64,000 nt of DNA from Ensifer adhaerens (GTDB lineage Bacteria; Pseudomonadota; Alphaproteobacteria; Rhizobiales; Rhizobiaceae), in NCBI RefSeq assembly GCF_002007205.1, contig NZ_LAZS01000012.1, forward strand, positions 434,001 to 498,000, written 5' to 3'. The notes beneath the pieces were generated by a model. The model ran no database searches. It was given only the letters and a program-made list of their open reading frames with translations, and was not told the DNA's origin. Numbering within the stretch: the first letter of the stretch is position 1; the number at the start of each line of letters is the position of its first letter. This document shows positions 24,933-33,448 of the stretch, piece after piece. Made by a program: the position numbers and the translations under genes.

Positions 24933-25567
24933 GCTTAGGATGCCACCCTTTCATTTGATCCCGGCCGGTTTGTCCACCATATCCGGGCCTGCCCAGCTTA
25001 TCCTTTAGCCCGGCGCGACAGCCACCCCTCGGGAAGAACGAAATGAACGACAACGAACACGGGTCGACAAGCGCTTTCGCCGCGCACCGCCTGCGCGATC
25101 GATTTGCGGCGGATGGACTTGCCTATCTCCTCGCCTTGATGCCCGTGGCTCTCCTGCTCCACTAGAACCGAAGTATCGAGCGGCGCTTCATTGCGTTCGA
25201 ATGCGGCACGCTTTGTCAGAGGTCGAGAACGAGGCGAACCAGCAATCCACGTTTGTGAAGACCACATGGATCTTGCTCGTCAATGCTCAACGAGAACGGC
25301 CGATAGCGTGATCCGGGCCTCTTTTTCCGCCAATGACCTCGCATCAGGTGCCGGTGTCGGCAGATGCTGCCTGGCAGCGGAGTCTGCAAACATGGTCACC
25401 TGGCTTCGGCAGGGGTGACGGCTCGCAAAATGCGGGCGGGATCAAACGGCAACGTTGCCGCCGCGCTCGAAAGCACTTCTAATTGCACGCTCGACCGCCG
25501 CAATCTCCGAGCCTGTGGTCGAGCTCCAGATCGTGATGACTGATGGCGGCGAAGTGTTCGACTTTCG
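24933..25567. other. Long intergenic region with weak coding signals
   Basis: These 635 bases hold a possible 40-residue gene (25043-25165) and several short open stretches. On the minus strand the frame of the downstream ATPase gene reopens just past its TAG stop and reads ...SEIAAVERAIRSAFERGG before a TGA, without a start codon. On the plus strand a stretch ending ...[17 protein letters not shown] stops at 25570. These may be decayed genes; none is convincing on its own. Confidence 0.35.
25043..25165 (+). CDS. Possible small hydrophobic protein
   Basis: A 40-codon frame begins with ATG preceded by GGAAGAACGAA, a good ribosome site. The product has a charged N-terminal half (MNDNEHGSTS, then RLRDRFAADG) and a hydrophobic C-terminal helix (LAYLLALMPVALLLH), like small single-pass membrane proteins. 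The codon pattern is unremarkable. No family is recognised, and it stands alone in a long gap. Confidence 0.4.
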   Translation: MNDNEHGSTSAFAAHRLRDRFAADGLAYLLALMPVALLLH

Positions 25568-26635
25568 CTAATTCAAGCGGTTGCCGCTCGTCGGATCGAA
25601 CAAATGCGCCTTTTGCGCATCGTACCTGAGCAGAATTGGCTGACCCGGAGAGACCGCGACCCGGTCTCTCACCGCGGCGACGATCGATTGCTGACCAGCC
25701 TGCAATTGCAGGTGCGTATCGGAGCCAGTCGGCTCAATGATGATGACTTGGGATTGAACCCCTTCCTCGCCGATGACGATGTGTTCCGGACGGACACCCA
25801 GCCTTATGGATCGTCCGACATATGACCGAGCCTTTTCGGGCAGCGGCCAACGCGGACCGCGGGCCACATCGAGTTCCAGAGCTCCGCGGTCGTCGACAAC
25901 AATTCCGTCGATGAAGTTCATGGAGGGCGACCCGATGAAGCCGGCGACGAAGCTGTTGGCGGGCGCATCATAGACTTCGAGCGGCGAACCGATTTGTTCG
26001 ATATGGCCGCCGCGCATGACGACGATGCGGTCGGCCATGGTCATGGCCTCCATCTGGTCATGGGTGACATAGACCATGGTGGTCCCGAGGCGCTGGTGCA
26101 GCGTCTTGATTTCCGTGCGCATCTGCATGCGCAGTTTTGCATCGAGATTGGAAAGCGGCTCGTCGAAGAGGAAAACTGCCGGGTTGCGGACGATAGCGCG
26201 TCCCATCGCCACGCGCTGGCGCTGGCCGCCGGACAATTGCCGGGGATAACGATCGAGGAGGGCGGCGAGATCGAGGATGGCGGCGGCATCGTTCACTTTT
26301 CGCTCTATCTCCTGCTTGCTTCGGCGGGCAAGCTTCAACGAAAAGGCCATGTTGTCGCGCACGGTCATGTGCGGATAGAGCGCATAGGACTGAAACACCA
26401 TGGCGATGTCGCGCTCATTGGGCTCGAGATCGTTGACGATCCGCTCGCCGATTTCGATCTCGCCGTCGCTGATGCTTTCCAGCCCGGCGATCATGCGCAG
26501 CAAGGTGGATTTGCCGCAGCCTGAAGGTCCCACAAGCACCACGAACTCGCCGTCCTGCGCGGCGACGGAAATGCCATGCAGCACTTCGAGCGCACCATAG
26601 CGTTTGACGGCGTTGCGAATGGTCAGTTTCGCCAT
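25568..26635 (-). CDS. Sugar ABC transporter ATP-binding protein (UgpC/MsmK type)
   Basis: This 355-residue ATPase has Walker [20 protein letters not shown] (Q-loop), signature [14 protein letters not shown], Walker [28 protein letters not shown] and a C-terminal TOBE domain with VRPEH. These features mark the CUT1 carbohydrate class. ATG 26635 starts the protein at [14 protein letters not shown]. It closes the fucoside operon, 29 bases after the permease stop. Confidence 0.92.
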   Translation of the reverse strand: MAKLTIRNAVKRYGALEVLHGISVAAQDGEFVVLVGPSGCGKSTLLRMIAGLESISDGEIEIGERIVNDLEPNERDIAMVFQSYALYPHMTVRDNMAFSLKLARRSKQEIERKVNDAAAILDLAALLDRYPRQLSGGQRQRVAMGRAIVRNPAVFLFDEPLSNLDAKLRMQMRTEIKTLHQRLGTTMVYVTHDQMEAMTMADRIVVMRGGHIEQIGSPLEVYDAPANSFVAGFIGSPSMNFIDGIVVDDRGALELDVARGPRWPLPEKARSYVGRSIRLGVRPEHIVIGEEGVQSQVIIIEPTGSDTHLQLQAGQQSIVAAVRDRVAVSPGQPILLRYDAQKAHLFDPTSGNRLN

Positions 26636-26664
26636 GGATCTCTCCCGAAATGTCGGCCGGCGCT

Positions 26665-27519
26665 TCAGCGCCCGCCCATGCCCGCATTGAGGGCGATGCT
26701 GTTGTAGATGAGCTTCTGCAGGATGATTGCGAGGAAGATGCCTGGAAGCATGGAAAGGGTGGCGCCCGCCATCAGATAGTTCCACTGCGTGCCCTGTTGC
26801 GTCTGGAACAGGGTGAGGCCGACGGGCAGGGTGGCGTTGTCGGCTCCGGTCATGACGATCAGCGGCCAGAGAAAATTGTTCCACTGCCCGATAAAGGTGA
26901 AGAGCGACAGCAACCCGATCGCCGGCATCGACAGGGGTACGATAATGCTGACGAGAATGCGCAGGCGGGAAGCGCCGTCGATCCTTGCCGCTTCCTCGAG
27001 TTCTATGGGAATGGAGAGAAAGAACTGCCGCATCAGGAAGGCGCCGAAAGTGCCGAAGGAGATCGGCAGGATCACGCCGGGGAAGGTGTTGACGAGGTTC
27101 AGCTTGTTGACGATCAGAAACAGCGGAATGATGAGCATCAGCGGCGGCACCATCAGCGTTCCGATGTAGCCGAGCAACAGCGTTTCGCGCCCCCGGAATT
27201 TCAGGCGCGCGAAGGCATAGCCGGAGAGGCAGGAGACGACGACGGTGATCACTGTCACGCAGACGGCGATGATGGCGCTGTTGAGGAAGAAGCGACCGAA
27301 GGGCAGTTGGGTCCAGGCGGCGGCAAGATTACCCCATTCGAAGACGTTGGGCAGGATGCGCGCAGGTATTGCCGTCACTTCGGCATTCGAACGCACCGCG
27401 TTCGAAACCATCCAGAAGAAGGGAAACAGGAAGGCGATCGCGACGAGCCCAAGGGCTGCGTGATTGATGATGTCGAGCACCAGCTTCCGGCGTGCTCTGC
27501 TTTCGAATCTAGGCGTCAT
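26665..27519 (-). CDS. Sugar ABC transporter permease (MalG type)
   Basis: This 284-residue membrane protein has six predicted segments and the EAA loop [23 protein letters not shown] typical of CUT1 permeases. Its start overlaps the end of the partner permease gene by 11 bases, indicating coupled translation. It forms the sugar channel with that partner. Confidence 0.92.
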   Translation of the reverse strand: MTPRFESRARRKLVLDIINHAALGLVAIAFLFPFFWMVSNAVRSNAEVTAIPARILPNVFEWGNLAAAWTQLPFGRFFLNSAIIAVCVTVITVVVSCLSGYAFARLKFRGRETLLLGYIGTLMVPPLMLIIPLFLIVNKLNLVNTFPGVILPISFGTFGAFLMRQFFLSIPIELEEAARIDGASRLRILVSIIVPLSMPAIGLLSLFTFIGQWNNFLWPLIVMTGADNATLPVGLTLFQTQQGTQWNYLMAGATLSMLPGIFLAIILQKLIYNSIALNAGMGGR

Positions 27520-28438
27520 AGTGCACCCATTTGCGCTGGAACCAGAATTGCAGGGCCGTCAGTGCCATGATCAGCGCGAACATCACCCAGGCGATGGCAG
27601 AGGCGTAGCCCATCTGGAAGTTTTGAAAGCCGCGTTGGTAGATGGCGTAGCCGAGCGTCGCGGTCGACGATCCCGGCCCGCCCTTCGTCATGACGTAGAT
27701 CTGGTCGAAAACCTGCAGCGACGTGATCGCCGTCATGACCGTGCCGAAGAACAGTGTCGGCGAGATCAGCGGCAAGCGGATTTTCCAGAAGCGGTCCCAG
27801 GCTGTTGCGCCATCGATCCGCGCCGCTTCCAGGTAGGTGGACGGCACCATGTCGAGAGCGGCGTTGAAGAGAACCGTGTTGTAGCCGACGCCGGCCCAGA
27901 TCGAGGTAAGCACGACGGCCTGCATGGCGAGCGTGCGATCGTTGAGCACGCCAGCCAATGGCACCGACAGCGAGGCCATCAGGCTGTCGAAAAGCCCGCC
28001 GCTCGTAAAGATCAGCATCCAGACCATGGCAACCGCGATCAGCGGGGTAAACGTCGGAAGGAAAAAGATCACCCGGAACCAGCGCTGCCCGAACTTGAGG
28101 CTCGAAATCCAGGTTGCCAGCCCGAGCGAGATGATGATGTTCAACACGAGATATTCGACCGTGAAGAAGAGCGTGTTGCGCAAGACCGTCCAGAATTGCG
28201 GGTCGGTCGTGAACAGCCGCACATAGTTGGAAATGCCGACGAAACGCGGCGAGCCGAGCAGCTGCCAGTTGGTGAAGCTGAGCACGATCGAAGCCAGGAT
28301 CGGCAGCACAAGGAACAGGACGATGCCGATCAGGCCCGGCAGCAGGAAGAACAGGGCCGTCCATCCCTCGCCTCTGAACCATTTGTGCGAGCGTGGCCTT
28401 GGTCTTGCGATCAGGTCGGTGTGTTTGCCCAGCATCAT
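27509..28438 (-). CDS. Sugar ABC transporter permease (MalF type)
   Basis: This 309-residue permease has an N-terminal segment LFFLLPGLIGIVLFLVLP, then five others, and the EAA loop [24 protein letters not shown] chose ATG 28438, preceded by AGGAAAGGAGAGG; the open frame continues 60 codons upstream without family resemblance. It follows the binding-protein gene by 74 bases. Confidence 0.92.
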   Translation of the reverse strand: MMLGKHTDLIARPRPRSHKWFRGEGWTALFFLLPGLIGIVLFLVLPILASIVLSFTNWQLLGSPRFVGISNYVRLFTTDPQFWTVLRNTLFFTVEYLVLNIIISLGLATWISSLKFGQRWFRVIFFLPTFTPLIAVAMVWMLIFTSGGLFDSLMASLSVPLAGVLNDRTLAMQAVVLTSIWAGVGYNTVLFNAALDMVPSTYLEAARIDGATAWDRFWKIRLPLISPTLFFGTVMTAITSLQVFDQIYVMTKGGPGSSTATLGYAIYQRGFQNFQMGYASAIAWVMFALIMALTALQFWFQRKWVHYDA

Positions 28439-28512
28439 GGGGCCTCTCCTTTCCTGCGATGGCGCTGCGGTCGGGCGGACGAGCCCGGCCGCAGGCCGAC
28501 GAGGTGCCCGGG

Positions 28513-29727
28513 TTACGGTAGCTGGCTCTGAATATCGCTCAACACGACGTCTGGTTTCGTGTCTCCGGTCAGTGCGAGCGGCACATATTGCATCACCAGA
28601 TTCTCGAACTGGTTCCATTTGTCATTGATGCGGAACGGCGTGGTGTGGGCGAACATGTATTCCAGCGTATCGCGGGTGCCGGCTACATTCTTGGCAGCGC
28701 CGTCATACCAGGCTGTTTGCTGCGCAAGCCGCGCCGGCAGCGCGCGCCCGGCGGAGCCGAGGATTTCGGCGGCTTTCGGACCGGTCAGCACTTGCAGCGC
28801 CTTGAAGGCGGCATCCTTGTGCTGGCTCGTGGCAGAAATGCCCCAACCAGAACCGGCGGTGATGAAGCGCGACGGACCGCTGCCGCGCGGCAACGGTGCA
28901 ATGCCGATCTTGAAATTGACGTTGGCCTGCCCGGTAATCAGCGACCACGGACCGTCGATATACATGGCGACATTGCCCGAAGCGAAGCGGCCGCTTGCGG
29001 CTGACGCATCGGCTGCGGAGGCAAAGACGGGCGAGAGTTTATCCTGGGCGGTGAGGTCGGCATACTTGCTGAAAGCGCCGACAAAGCCGGCATTGGTGAG
29101 GTCGAATTCACTGTCGTCGTTGAAATAGTCCGCGCCGAGCGCGACGGGGCCAGCGATGAAATCGAAGGCCTGGGTGCCGTAACCATAGGTTCCGTCCTTC
29201 GTCAGTGCCTTGGCGTTGGCCTTGAAATCGTCGAACGTCCAGTCCTTGGCGGGCTCCTTCAGACCGGCCGCGGCGAACTTGTCGCGATTGTAGAAGACCA
29301 TCCACGGACCGACATCATAAGGCAGCGCATAGAGGCTGCCGTCTTGTGAAAGGCCGGACATGATCGATGTCTCGAAGTCCGCCACCTTCACGTCACCGCC
29401 TTTCACATAATCGTCGAGCGGCGCGAGGATCGAATAGAAGTTCGGCAGTCGCATCGACTGCATCGAGATGATGTCGGCGATCTCTCCCGATGCCGCCAGA
29501 ACCGGCAGTCGCGTCCAGTAGTCCGCCCATCCCGAAAGCTGCAGCTTGACCCTGATGTCGGGATATTGCTCGGTGACGAGATCAGCCAGTTGCTGCCAGA
29601 GCTCCGCATCGTTCGGCTGGCCCCACATCTGCCAGGTCAGGGTGACAGGAGCATCCTGCGCCCTGGCGTCGATGCCGGCGAGTGCGCTTGCCGCAAGCGC
29701 GGCGGCAAAGATCAATGAACGCTTCAT
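28513..29727 (-). CDS. Extracellular sugar-binding protein (family 1)
   Basis: This 404-residue periplasmic protein has a signal peptide (MKRSLIFAAALAASALAG..., cleavage near DARAQD) and the family-1 solute-binding fold (LTWQMWGQPNDAELWQ; ALPYDVGPWMVFYNRD). In this operon it should capture a fucosylated oligosaccharide or fucoside, which is then cleaved in the cytoplasm by the fucosidase. ATG 29727 is chosen so that the protein starts at the signal peptide. Confidence 0.92.
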   Translation of the reverse strand: MKRSLIFAAALAASALAGIDARAQDAPVTLTWQMWGQPNDAELWQQLADLVTEQYPDIRVKLQLSGWADYWTRLPVLAASGEIADIISMQSMRLPNFYSILAPLDDYVKGGDVKVADFETSIMSGLSQDGSLYALPYDVGPWMVFYNRDKFAAAGLKEPAKDWTFDDFKANAKALTKDGTYGYGTQAFDFIAGPVALGADYFNDDSEFDLTNAGFVGAFSKYADLTAQDKLSPVFASAADASAASGRFASGNVAMYIDGPWSLITGQANVNFKIGIAPLPRGSGPSRFITAGSGWGISATSQHKDAAFKALQVLTGPKAAEILGSAGRALPARLAQQTAWYDGAAKNVAGTRDTLEYMFAHTTPFRINDKWNQFENLVMQYVPLALTGDTKPDVVLSDIQSQLP

Positions 29728-29805
29728 GATTGTTCCTCCTCCTCGATGACTTTCGATGCAGTTCACTATCCGGACGCTCCCCTCCGGCTTGGTCTGGCGG
29801 TACGT

Positions 29806-30591
29806 TCAAGCCGCAATCAAGGTCTCCAGGTCGGCGATCAGGCCGATCAGTTCGGTTCGCTGGCGCTGCCATGTGTCCGGGCCCTGTCCCGGTTCTAAAA
29901 GGGCGGTCATCCGCTGGACGAAATCAGGCGGCAGTTGCTCGAGTTCGGCCACCATGGGCAGGTTCCAGCCGTCGCCCGGGAAATAGACCCGGTTGAACGC
30001 GAAGACGGTCTGCAGGATGGCGTTTGCCAGCTTGCCCGTCAGCCCGACGAGGAAGACGAGATCGCGGCGAACGACCTTGCTCTCGTAGTGATAATCCTTG
30101 GCCCAATAGCGCAGTACTTCCATGTATTGGCTGAGGACGGAGGCCCTCAGTGCTTCCGGATAATCCGCCAGCTGCCGCTTCCAGCTGAGAAGCAGACCCT
30201 GCGGATCGGCGATGATCTGCTGGCTGGCAAGGTCGGTCGGCAGATGATAGCCCCAGATCGTCCATTCGAAGCTTTTGGGCACGATGATGCCGGCGAGCCA
30301 GGATTCCAGGTCACGCTGCACGCCGGAGTACCGCCGCATCCAGATGCCATCCATGCGAATGCCCTCGGCTTGCCAGCCCCGCAGCGCAGCATCGAAACGC
30401 CGCCACGCTGCGGTTTTCCGCACCTCCGGCCCGCGATAGGCATCGGCATAGACGCGGAAGTCGAAATCCGATTGCGCATCGGATCTGCCCTTGCCGCGCG
30501 ATCCGGCAAGCGCGACAGCACCATTGCCGTCTTCGGCCAGATCGGCGATCAAGGGTGCCATCACGGCGATGAGTTCGGTTTCTCGGCTCAT
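29806..30591 (-). CDS. Nucleotidyltransferase-fold protein (possibly DUF4037-like)
   Basis: This 261-residue protein has a minimal nucleotidyltransferase core near residues 28-50: ALAGSRGKGRSDAQSDFDF, matching the G-S-x9-14-D-x-D pattern of enzymes that add nucleotides to antibiotics or proteins. A helical C-terminal half (about 130-260) follows and resembles DUF4037-type extensions. It sits 33 bases after the fucosidase gene and 78 before the binding-protein gene, inside a sugar-uptake operon, which is unusual. It might modify a sugar, an antibiotic-like substrate or a regulator; none is established. Confidence 0.75.
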   Translation of the reverse strand: MSRETELIAVMAPLIADLAEDGNGAVALAGSRGKGRSDAQSDFDFRVYADAYRGPEVRKTAAWRRFDAALRGWQAEGIRMDGIWMRRYSGVQRDLESWLAGIIVPKSFEWTIWGYHLPTDLASQQIIADPQGLLLSWKRQLADYPEALRASVLSQYMEVLRYWAKDYHYESKVVRRDLVFLVGLTGKLANAILQTVFAFNRVYFPGDGWNLPMVAELEQLPPDFVQRMTALLEPGQGPDTWQRQRTELIGLIADLETLIAA

Positions 30592-30624
30592 GGCGGCACC
30601 GGGCGGCTGGTCTTGGCTCCCTCC

Positions 30625-31944
30625 TTAATCCTTGAGGATCAGCTCGATGACCGGCGTCACGACATCCGGCTTCAGAACAGGCAGTTCCAGGGTCAGGATA
30701 CCTTCACCGACGGCCACACCGATGTTGGAATCGACCTCGGCATCCGGGTCGAGCCAATGAAGTTCGCTGGCGTCGTGCAGGAACTGTGCATATTTGACCT
30801 TGCGTCCCAGTCCTTCGATGTGGATGTGGCGGAACGGCCAGGTCTGGATGTGCAGATAGAGCCGGTTTCCTTTCTGAGTGAAGCGGCAACCGCTCGGCGC
30901 CTTGTAAGCCGAAGGGCCGGCGCCATAGATCGCGCGGCCGTTCAACCGCATCCATTCGCCGTAGGTGTCGAGCGCCTTGATAGCGCGGGCGTCGAAGGTG
31001 CCGCGACCGGTCGGGCCGACATTCATCAAAAGGTTGCCACCGAGCGAGACTGTGTCGACCAGGATGTTGATGAGCTGGCCGGCGTCCTTCCAGCTCGTCT
31101 CGTCGCGATAATAGCCCCAGGAGCCGCTGAAGGTGTGGCAGGCTTCCCAGCGCACCGGCAATCCAGCAACCGTTGGAGCGACGCGGGGCGTGTATTGTTC
31201 CGGTGTGACGAGATCGGGCATGTGATCGGCATCGCGCGGCAGGTCGAGACGGTCGCCGACGATGATGTCGGGCTGCAACTGGCGCACCAGTTTGATGAGG
31301 TCGTCGCTCTCCCATTCGGCGCGGCCCTTGCCGGGCAGGCCTTTGTAGACGCGGCGGGGATAGCTGAAGTCGAACCAGATCACGTCGATCCTGCCGAAGT
31401 TCGTGAGAAGCTCGGTCACCTGGTCGCGCATGTATTTGGCATAACGCTTGACGTCGCGGCCCTCGTTGAGCCTGGCGGCATCGGGATGATTGCGCTGCGG
31501 ATGATGTGCGTCGATCGGGAAATCCGGATGATGCCAGTCAAGCAGCGAATAATAGAAACCGACCTTCAGCCCCTCGGCGCGAAGCGCTTCGACATAAGGC
31601 CCGATCAGGTCCTTGCCGTAGGGCGTGTTGGTGACCTTGTAGTCGGTCACCTTGCTGTCCCAAAGGCAGAAGCCTTCGTGATGTTTGGCGGTGAGGACGA
31701 CGTATTTCATCCCGGCTTCTCGGGCACGGCGCGCCCACTCGCGGGCGTCGTAGAGGTCGGGATCGAAGTTGTCGAAATACTTCTGATAGGCTTCGGTGGT
31801 GAATTCCTCCCGGTTCTTCAGCCACTCATGGCGCGCGCCGAGGGCGTAAAGCCCGAAGTGGATGAACATGCCGAAGCGGTCTTGTCCAAACCATGCCTTG
31901 CCGTCGGCCACATTCTGACCGCTACTGATCGCTGCGTCGCCCAT
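30625..31944 (-). CDS. Alpha-L-fucosidase (glycoside hydrolase family 29)
   Basis: This 439-residue retaining glycosidase has GH29 motifs: FGMFIHFGLYALGARHEW, LTAKHHEGFCLWDSK and VIWFDFSYP, whose Asp is the expected nucleophile. There is no signal peptide, so it acts on fucosides brought in by the ABC importer. It is the first gene of the operon (GGGAGGATAGT before ATG 31944) and diverges from the LacI repressor. Natural substrates could be plant xyloglucan fragments or other fucosylated glycans. It is somewhat shorter than lysosomal homologues and lacks an obvious C-terminal carbohydrate-binding module. Confidence 0.94.
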   Translation of the reverse strand: MGDAAISSGQNVADGKAWFGQDRFGMFIHFGLYALGARHEWLKNREEFTTEAYQKYFDNFDPDLYDAREWARRAREAGMKYVVLTAKHHEGFCLWDSKVTDYKVTNTPYGKDLIGPYVEALRAEGLKVGFYYSLLDWHHPDFPIDAHHPQRNHPDAARLNEGRDVKRYAKYMRDQVTELLTNFGRIDVIWFDFSYPRRVYKGLPGKGRAEWESDDLIKLVRQLQPDIIVGDRLDLPRDADHMPDLVTPEQYTPRVAPTVAGLPVRWEACHTFSGSWGYYRDETSWKDAGQLINILVDTVSLGGNLLMNVGPTGRGTFDARAIKALDTYGEWMRLNGRAIYGAGPSAYKAPSGCRFTQKGNRLYLHIQTWPFRHIHIEGLGRKVKYAQFLHDASELHWLDPDAEVDSNIGVAVGEGILTLELPVLKPDVVTPVIELILKD

Positions 31945-31970
31945 ACTATCCTCCCAGATATCGCGGCTCT

Positions 31971-31986
31971 ATCGAACCGGTTCGAT
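31971..31986. promoter_or_regulatory. LacI-type operator 1
   Basis: ATCGAACCGGTTCGAT is a perfect 16-base palindrome with the central CG typical of LacI-family sites. It lies 27 bases upstream of the fucosidase start. Confidence 0.78.
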
Positions 31987-32124
31987 TTGATCATTGAATC
32001 TCGTGGCCGATATGTCAAGCACACTGTTGAAATCTCTTTCCGCATATTGCTTCGTGGCCGACAAATGCTAGGGTTGTGGCGGAAACTTATCAAAAAAGCA
32101 CTTTCGATCGGAAGGTTGAAGGAA

Positions 32125-32140
32125 ATAGAAGCGGTTCGAG
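32125..32140. promoter_or_regulatory. LacI-type operator 2 (autoregulatory)
   Basis: ATAGAAGCGGTTCGAG matches operator 1 at 13 of 16 positions and ends 6 bases before the LacI start codon. It lies 154 bases from operator 1, a spacing that allows looping by a tetramer or independent control of both promoters. Confidence 0.6.
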
Positions 32141-32146
32141 AAAGTC

Positions 32147-33154
32147 ATGGCCACGATACGCGACGTCGCCAAGCTTGCTGACGTGTCCGTCTCGACGGTA
32201 TCGCTGGCCTTAAGCAATCCGGCGCGTGTCAGTCAGAAGACGCTGGAGAAGATCCGTAAGGCGATCGCTGCGGTCGGCTTCGTTGCCGATCCGCTTGCGC
32301 AGAGCCTCGCGCGCGGGCGCAGCCGCATGATCGGCTTCGTCGTTGGCAATGTCGGCAATCCGTTCTTCGGGGATATCCGGCGGGAGCTGGAAAACTACGC
32401 TCTCGACCACGAGCACTTCGTCGTCGTTACCGATTCTTCCGGAAAGACGGATCGCGAGAGGGCGATGGTCGAGCACTTGATCGGTCTGAAGACCGCCGGC
32501 CTGGCGCTTGCGCCATCAGGCTATGATCAGGACTATATCGAATTCATCGCCGGCCTGAACGTGCCGATCGTCTGCTTCGACCAGAAGGTAGCTGGAATCG
32601 AACGCGATTTCGTCGGCTCCGACAATTACCTTGCCGGCGCGATGTTGACGGAACATCTTCTGCAGCTCGGCCACAGGCGCATCGCCTTCATCACCGGCCC
32701 GAGCCATATGCATACGGCAACCGAGCGTTATCGCGGCTTTGCCGAAACCATGATCAACGCCGGCGTCGATGTAAATCCGAATTTCATCGTCGATGGGCAG
32801 TTCACGCGCACCGCCGGGTACGAGGCGGCGATGCGGCTGCTCATCCAGCACGAGCGCCCAACCGCGATCCTCGGCGCCAACAACACCGTGGCGCTCTCGG
32901 CACTGCAGGCCATGCAGGAACTGGGCTTCCGCTGTCCAGAGGACATCTCGCTCGCCATGATCGACAATGTGCAATGGAGTTCGGTCATCACGCCGCGCAT
33001 TACCATGGTGGTTCAGGATACCTTGGCCCTCGGCAGCATCATAGCGCGCCGCCTGATGCACCGCATCCGCAGTCCTCAGGGCGCCGTCGAGCCGCCGGAG
33101 GACTTTGTGCTGGCCCCGAAATTCGTCCCTGGCAACTCATGCCGAAGGGTCTAG
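32147..33154 (+). CDS. LacI family transcriptional repressor
   Basis: This 335-residue repressor has the LacI helix-turn-helix and hinge (IRDVAKLADVSVSTVSLALSN; hinge near GFVADPLAQSLARGRSRMIGF) and a sugar-binding core. It diverges from the fucoside operon, and both promoters carry a matching palindrome, so it likely represses the operon until fucose or a fucoside binds. The next gene on the plus strand is far away, so it is a single-gene unit. Confidence 0.93.
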   Translation: MATIRDVAKLADVSVSTVSLALSNPARVSQKTLEKIRKAIAAVGFVADPLAQSLARGRSRMIGFVVGNVGNPFFGDIRRELENYALDHEHFVVVTDSSGKTDRERAMVEHLIGLKTAGLALAPSGYDQDYIEFIAGLNVPIVCFDQKVAGIERDFVGSDNYLAGAMLTEHLLQLGHRRIAFITGPSHMHTATERYRGFAETMINAGVDVNPNFIVDGQFTRTAGYEAAMRLLIQHERPTAILGANNTVALSALQAMQELGFRCPEDISLAMIDNVQWSSVITPRITMVVQDTLALGSIIARRLMHRIRSPQGAVEPPEDFVLAPKFVPGNSCRRV

Positions 33155-33448
33155 CCGAGTACAGCCATGAGCGTACAACGCTTTTTGCGGCCCTTCGACG
33201 GACCCTTCAACGTTGCAAGAGAAAGCGTCAGAGCGCACGCCGCTTCGCGAGCGGTTCGCCGTTCACTCGAAACTCGCGTACTGTATCGGCCGGTACCGGC
33301 CTATTGCGCAGGAGATGGCACGGCGGTGCCGCGGCGCGTTTTGCGGCCGCCAAACCCTCTCCGGAGGGCGTTCTGTCACGAATGCCATCCGGTTGAGTTG
33401 CAGAACCCGAAATACAACAACGTTTGCGATGCAAACCTTGCGCAAATA

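Noticed and set aside
29935-32181. A 748-codon open frame on the plus strand opposite the nucleotidyltransferase and fucosidase genes
   Set aside because: It is the antisense shadow of two clear genes with recognisable motifs on the minus strand. High GC removes stop codons from the opposite strand, and the translated sequence resembles no protein family.
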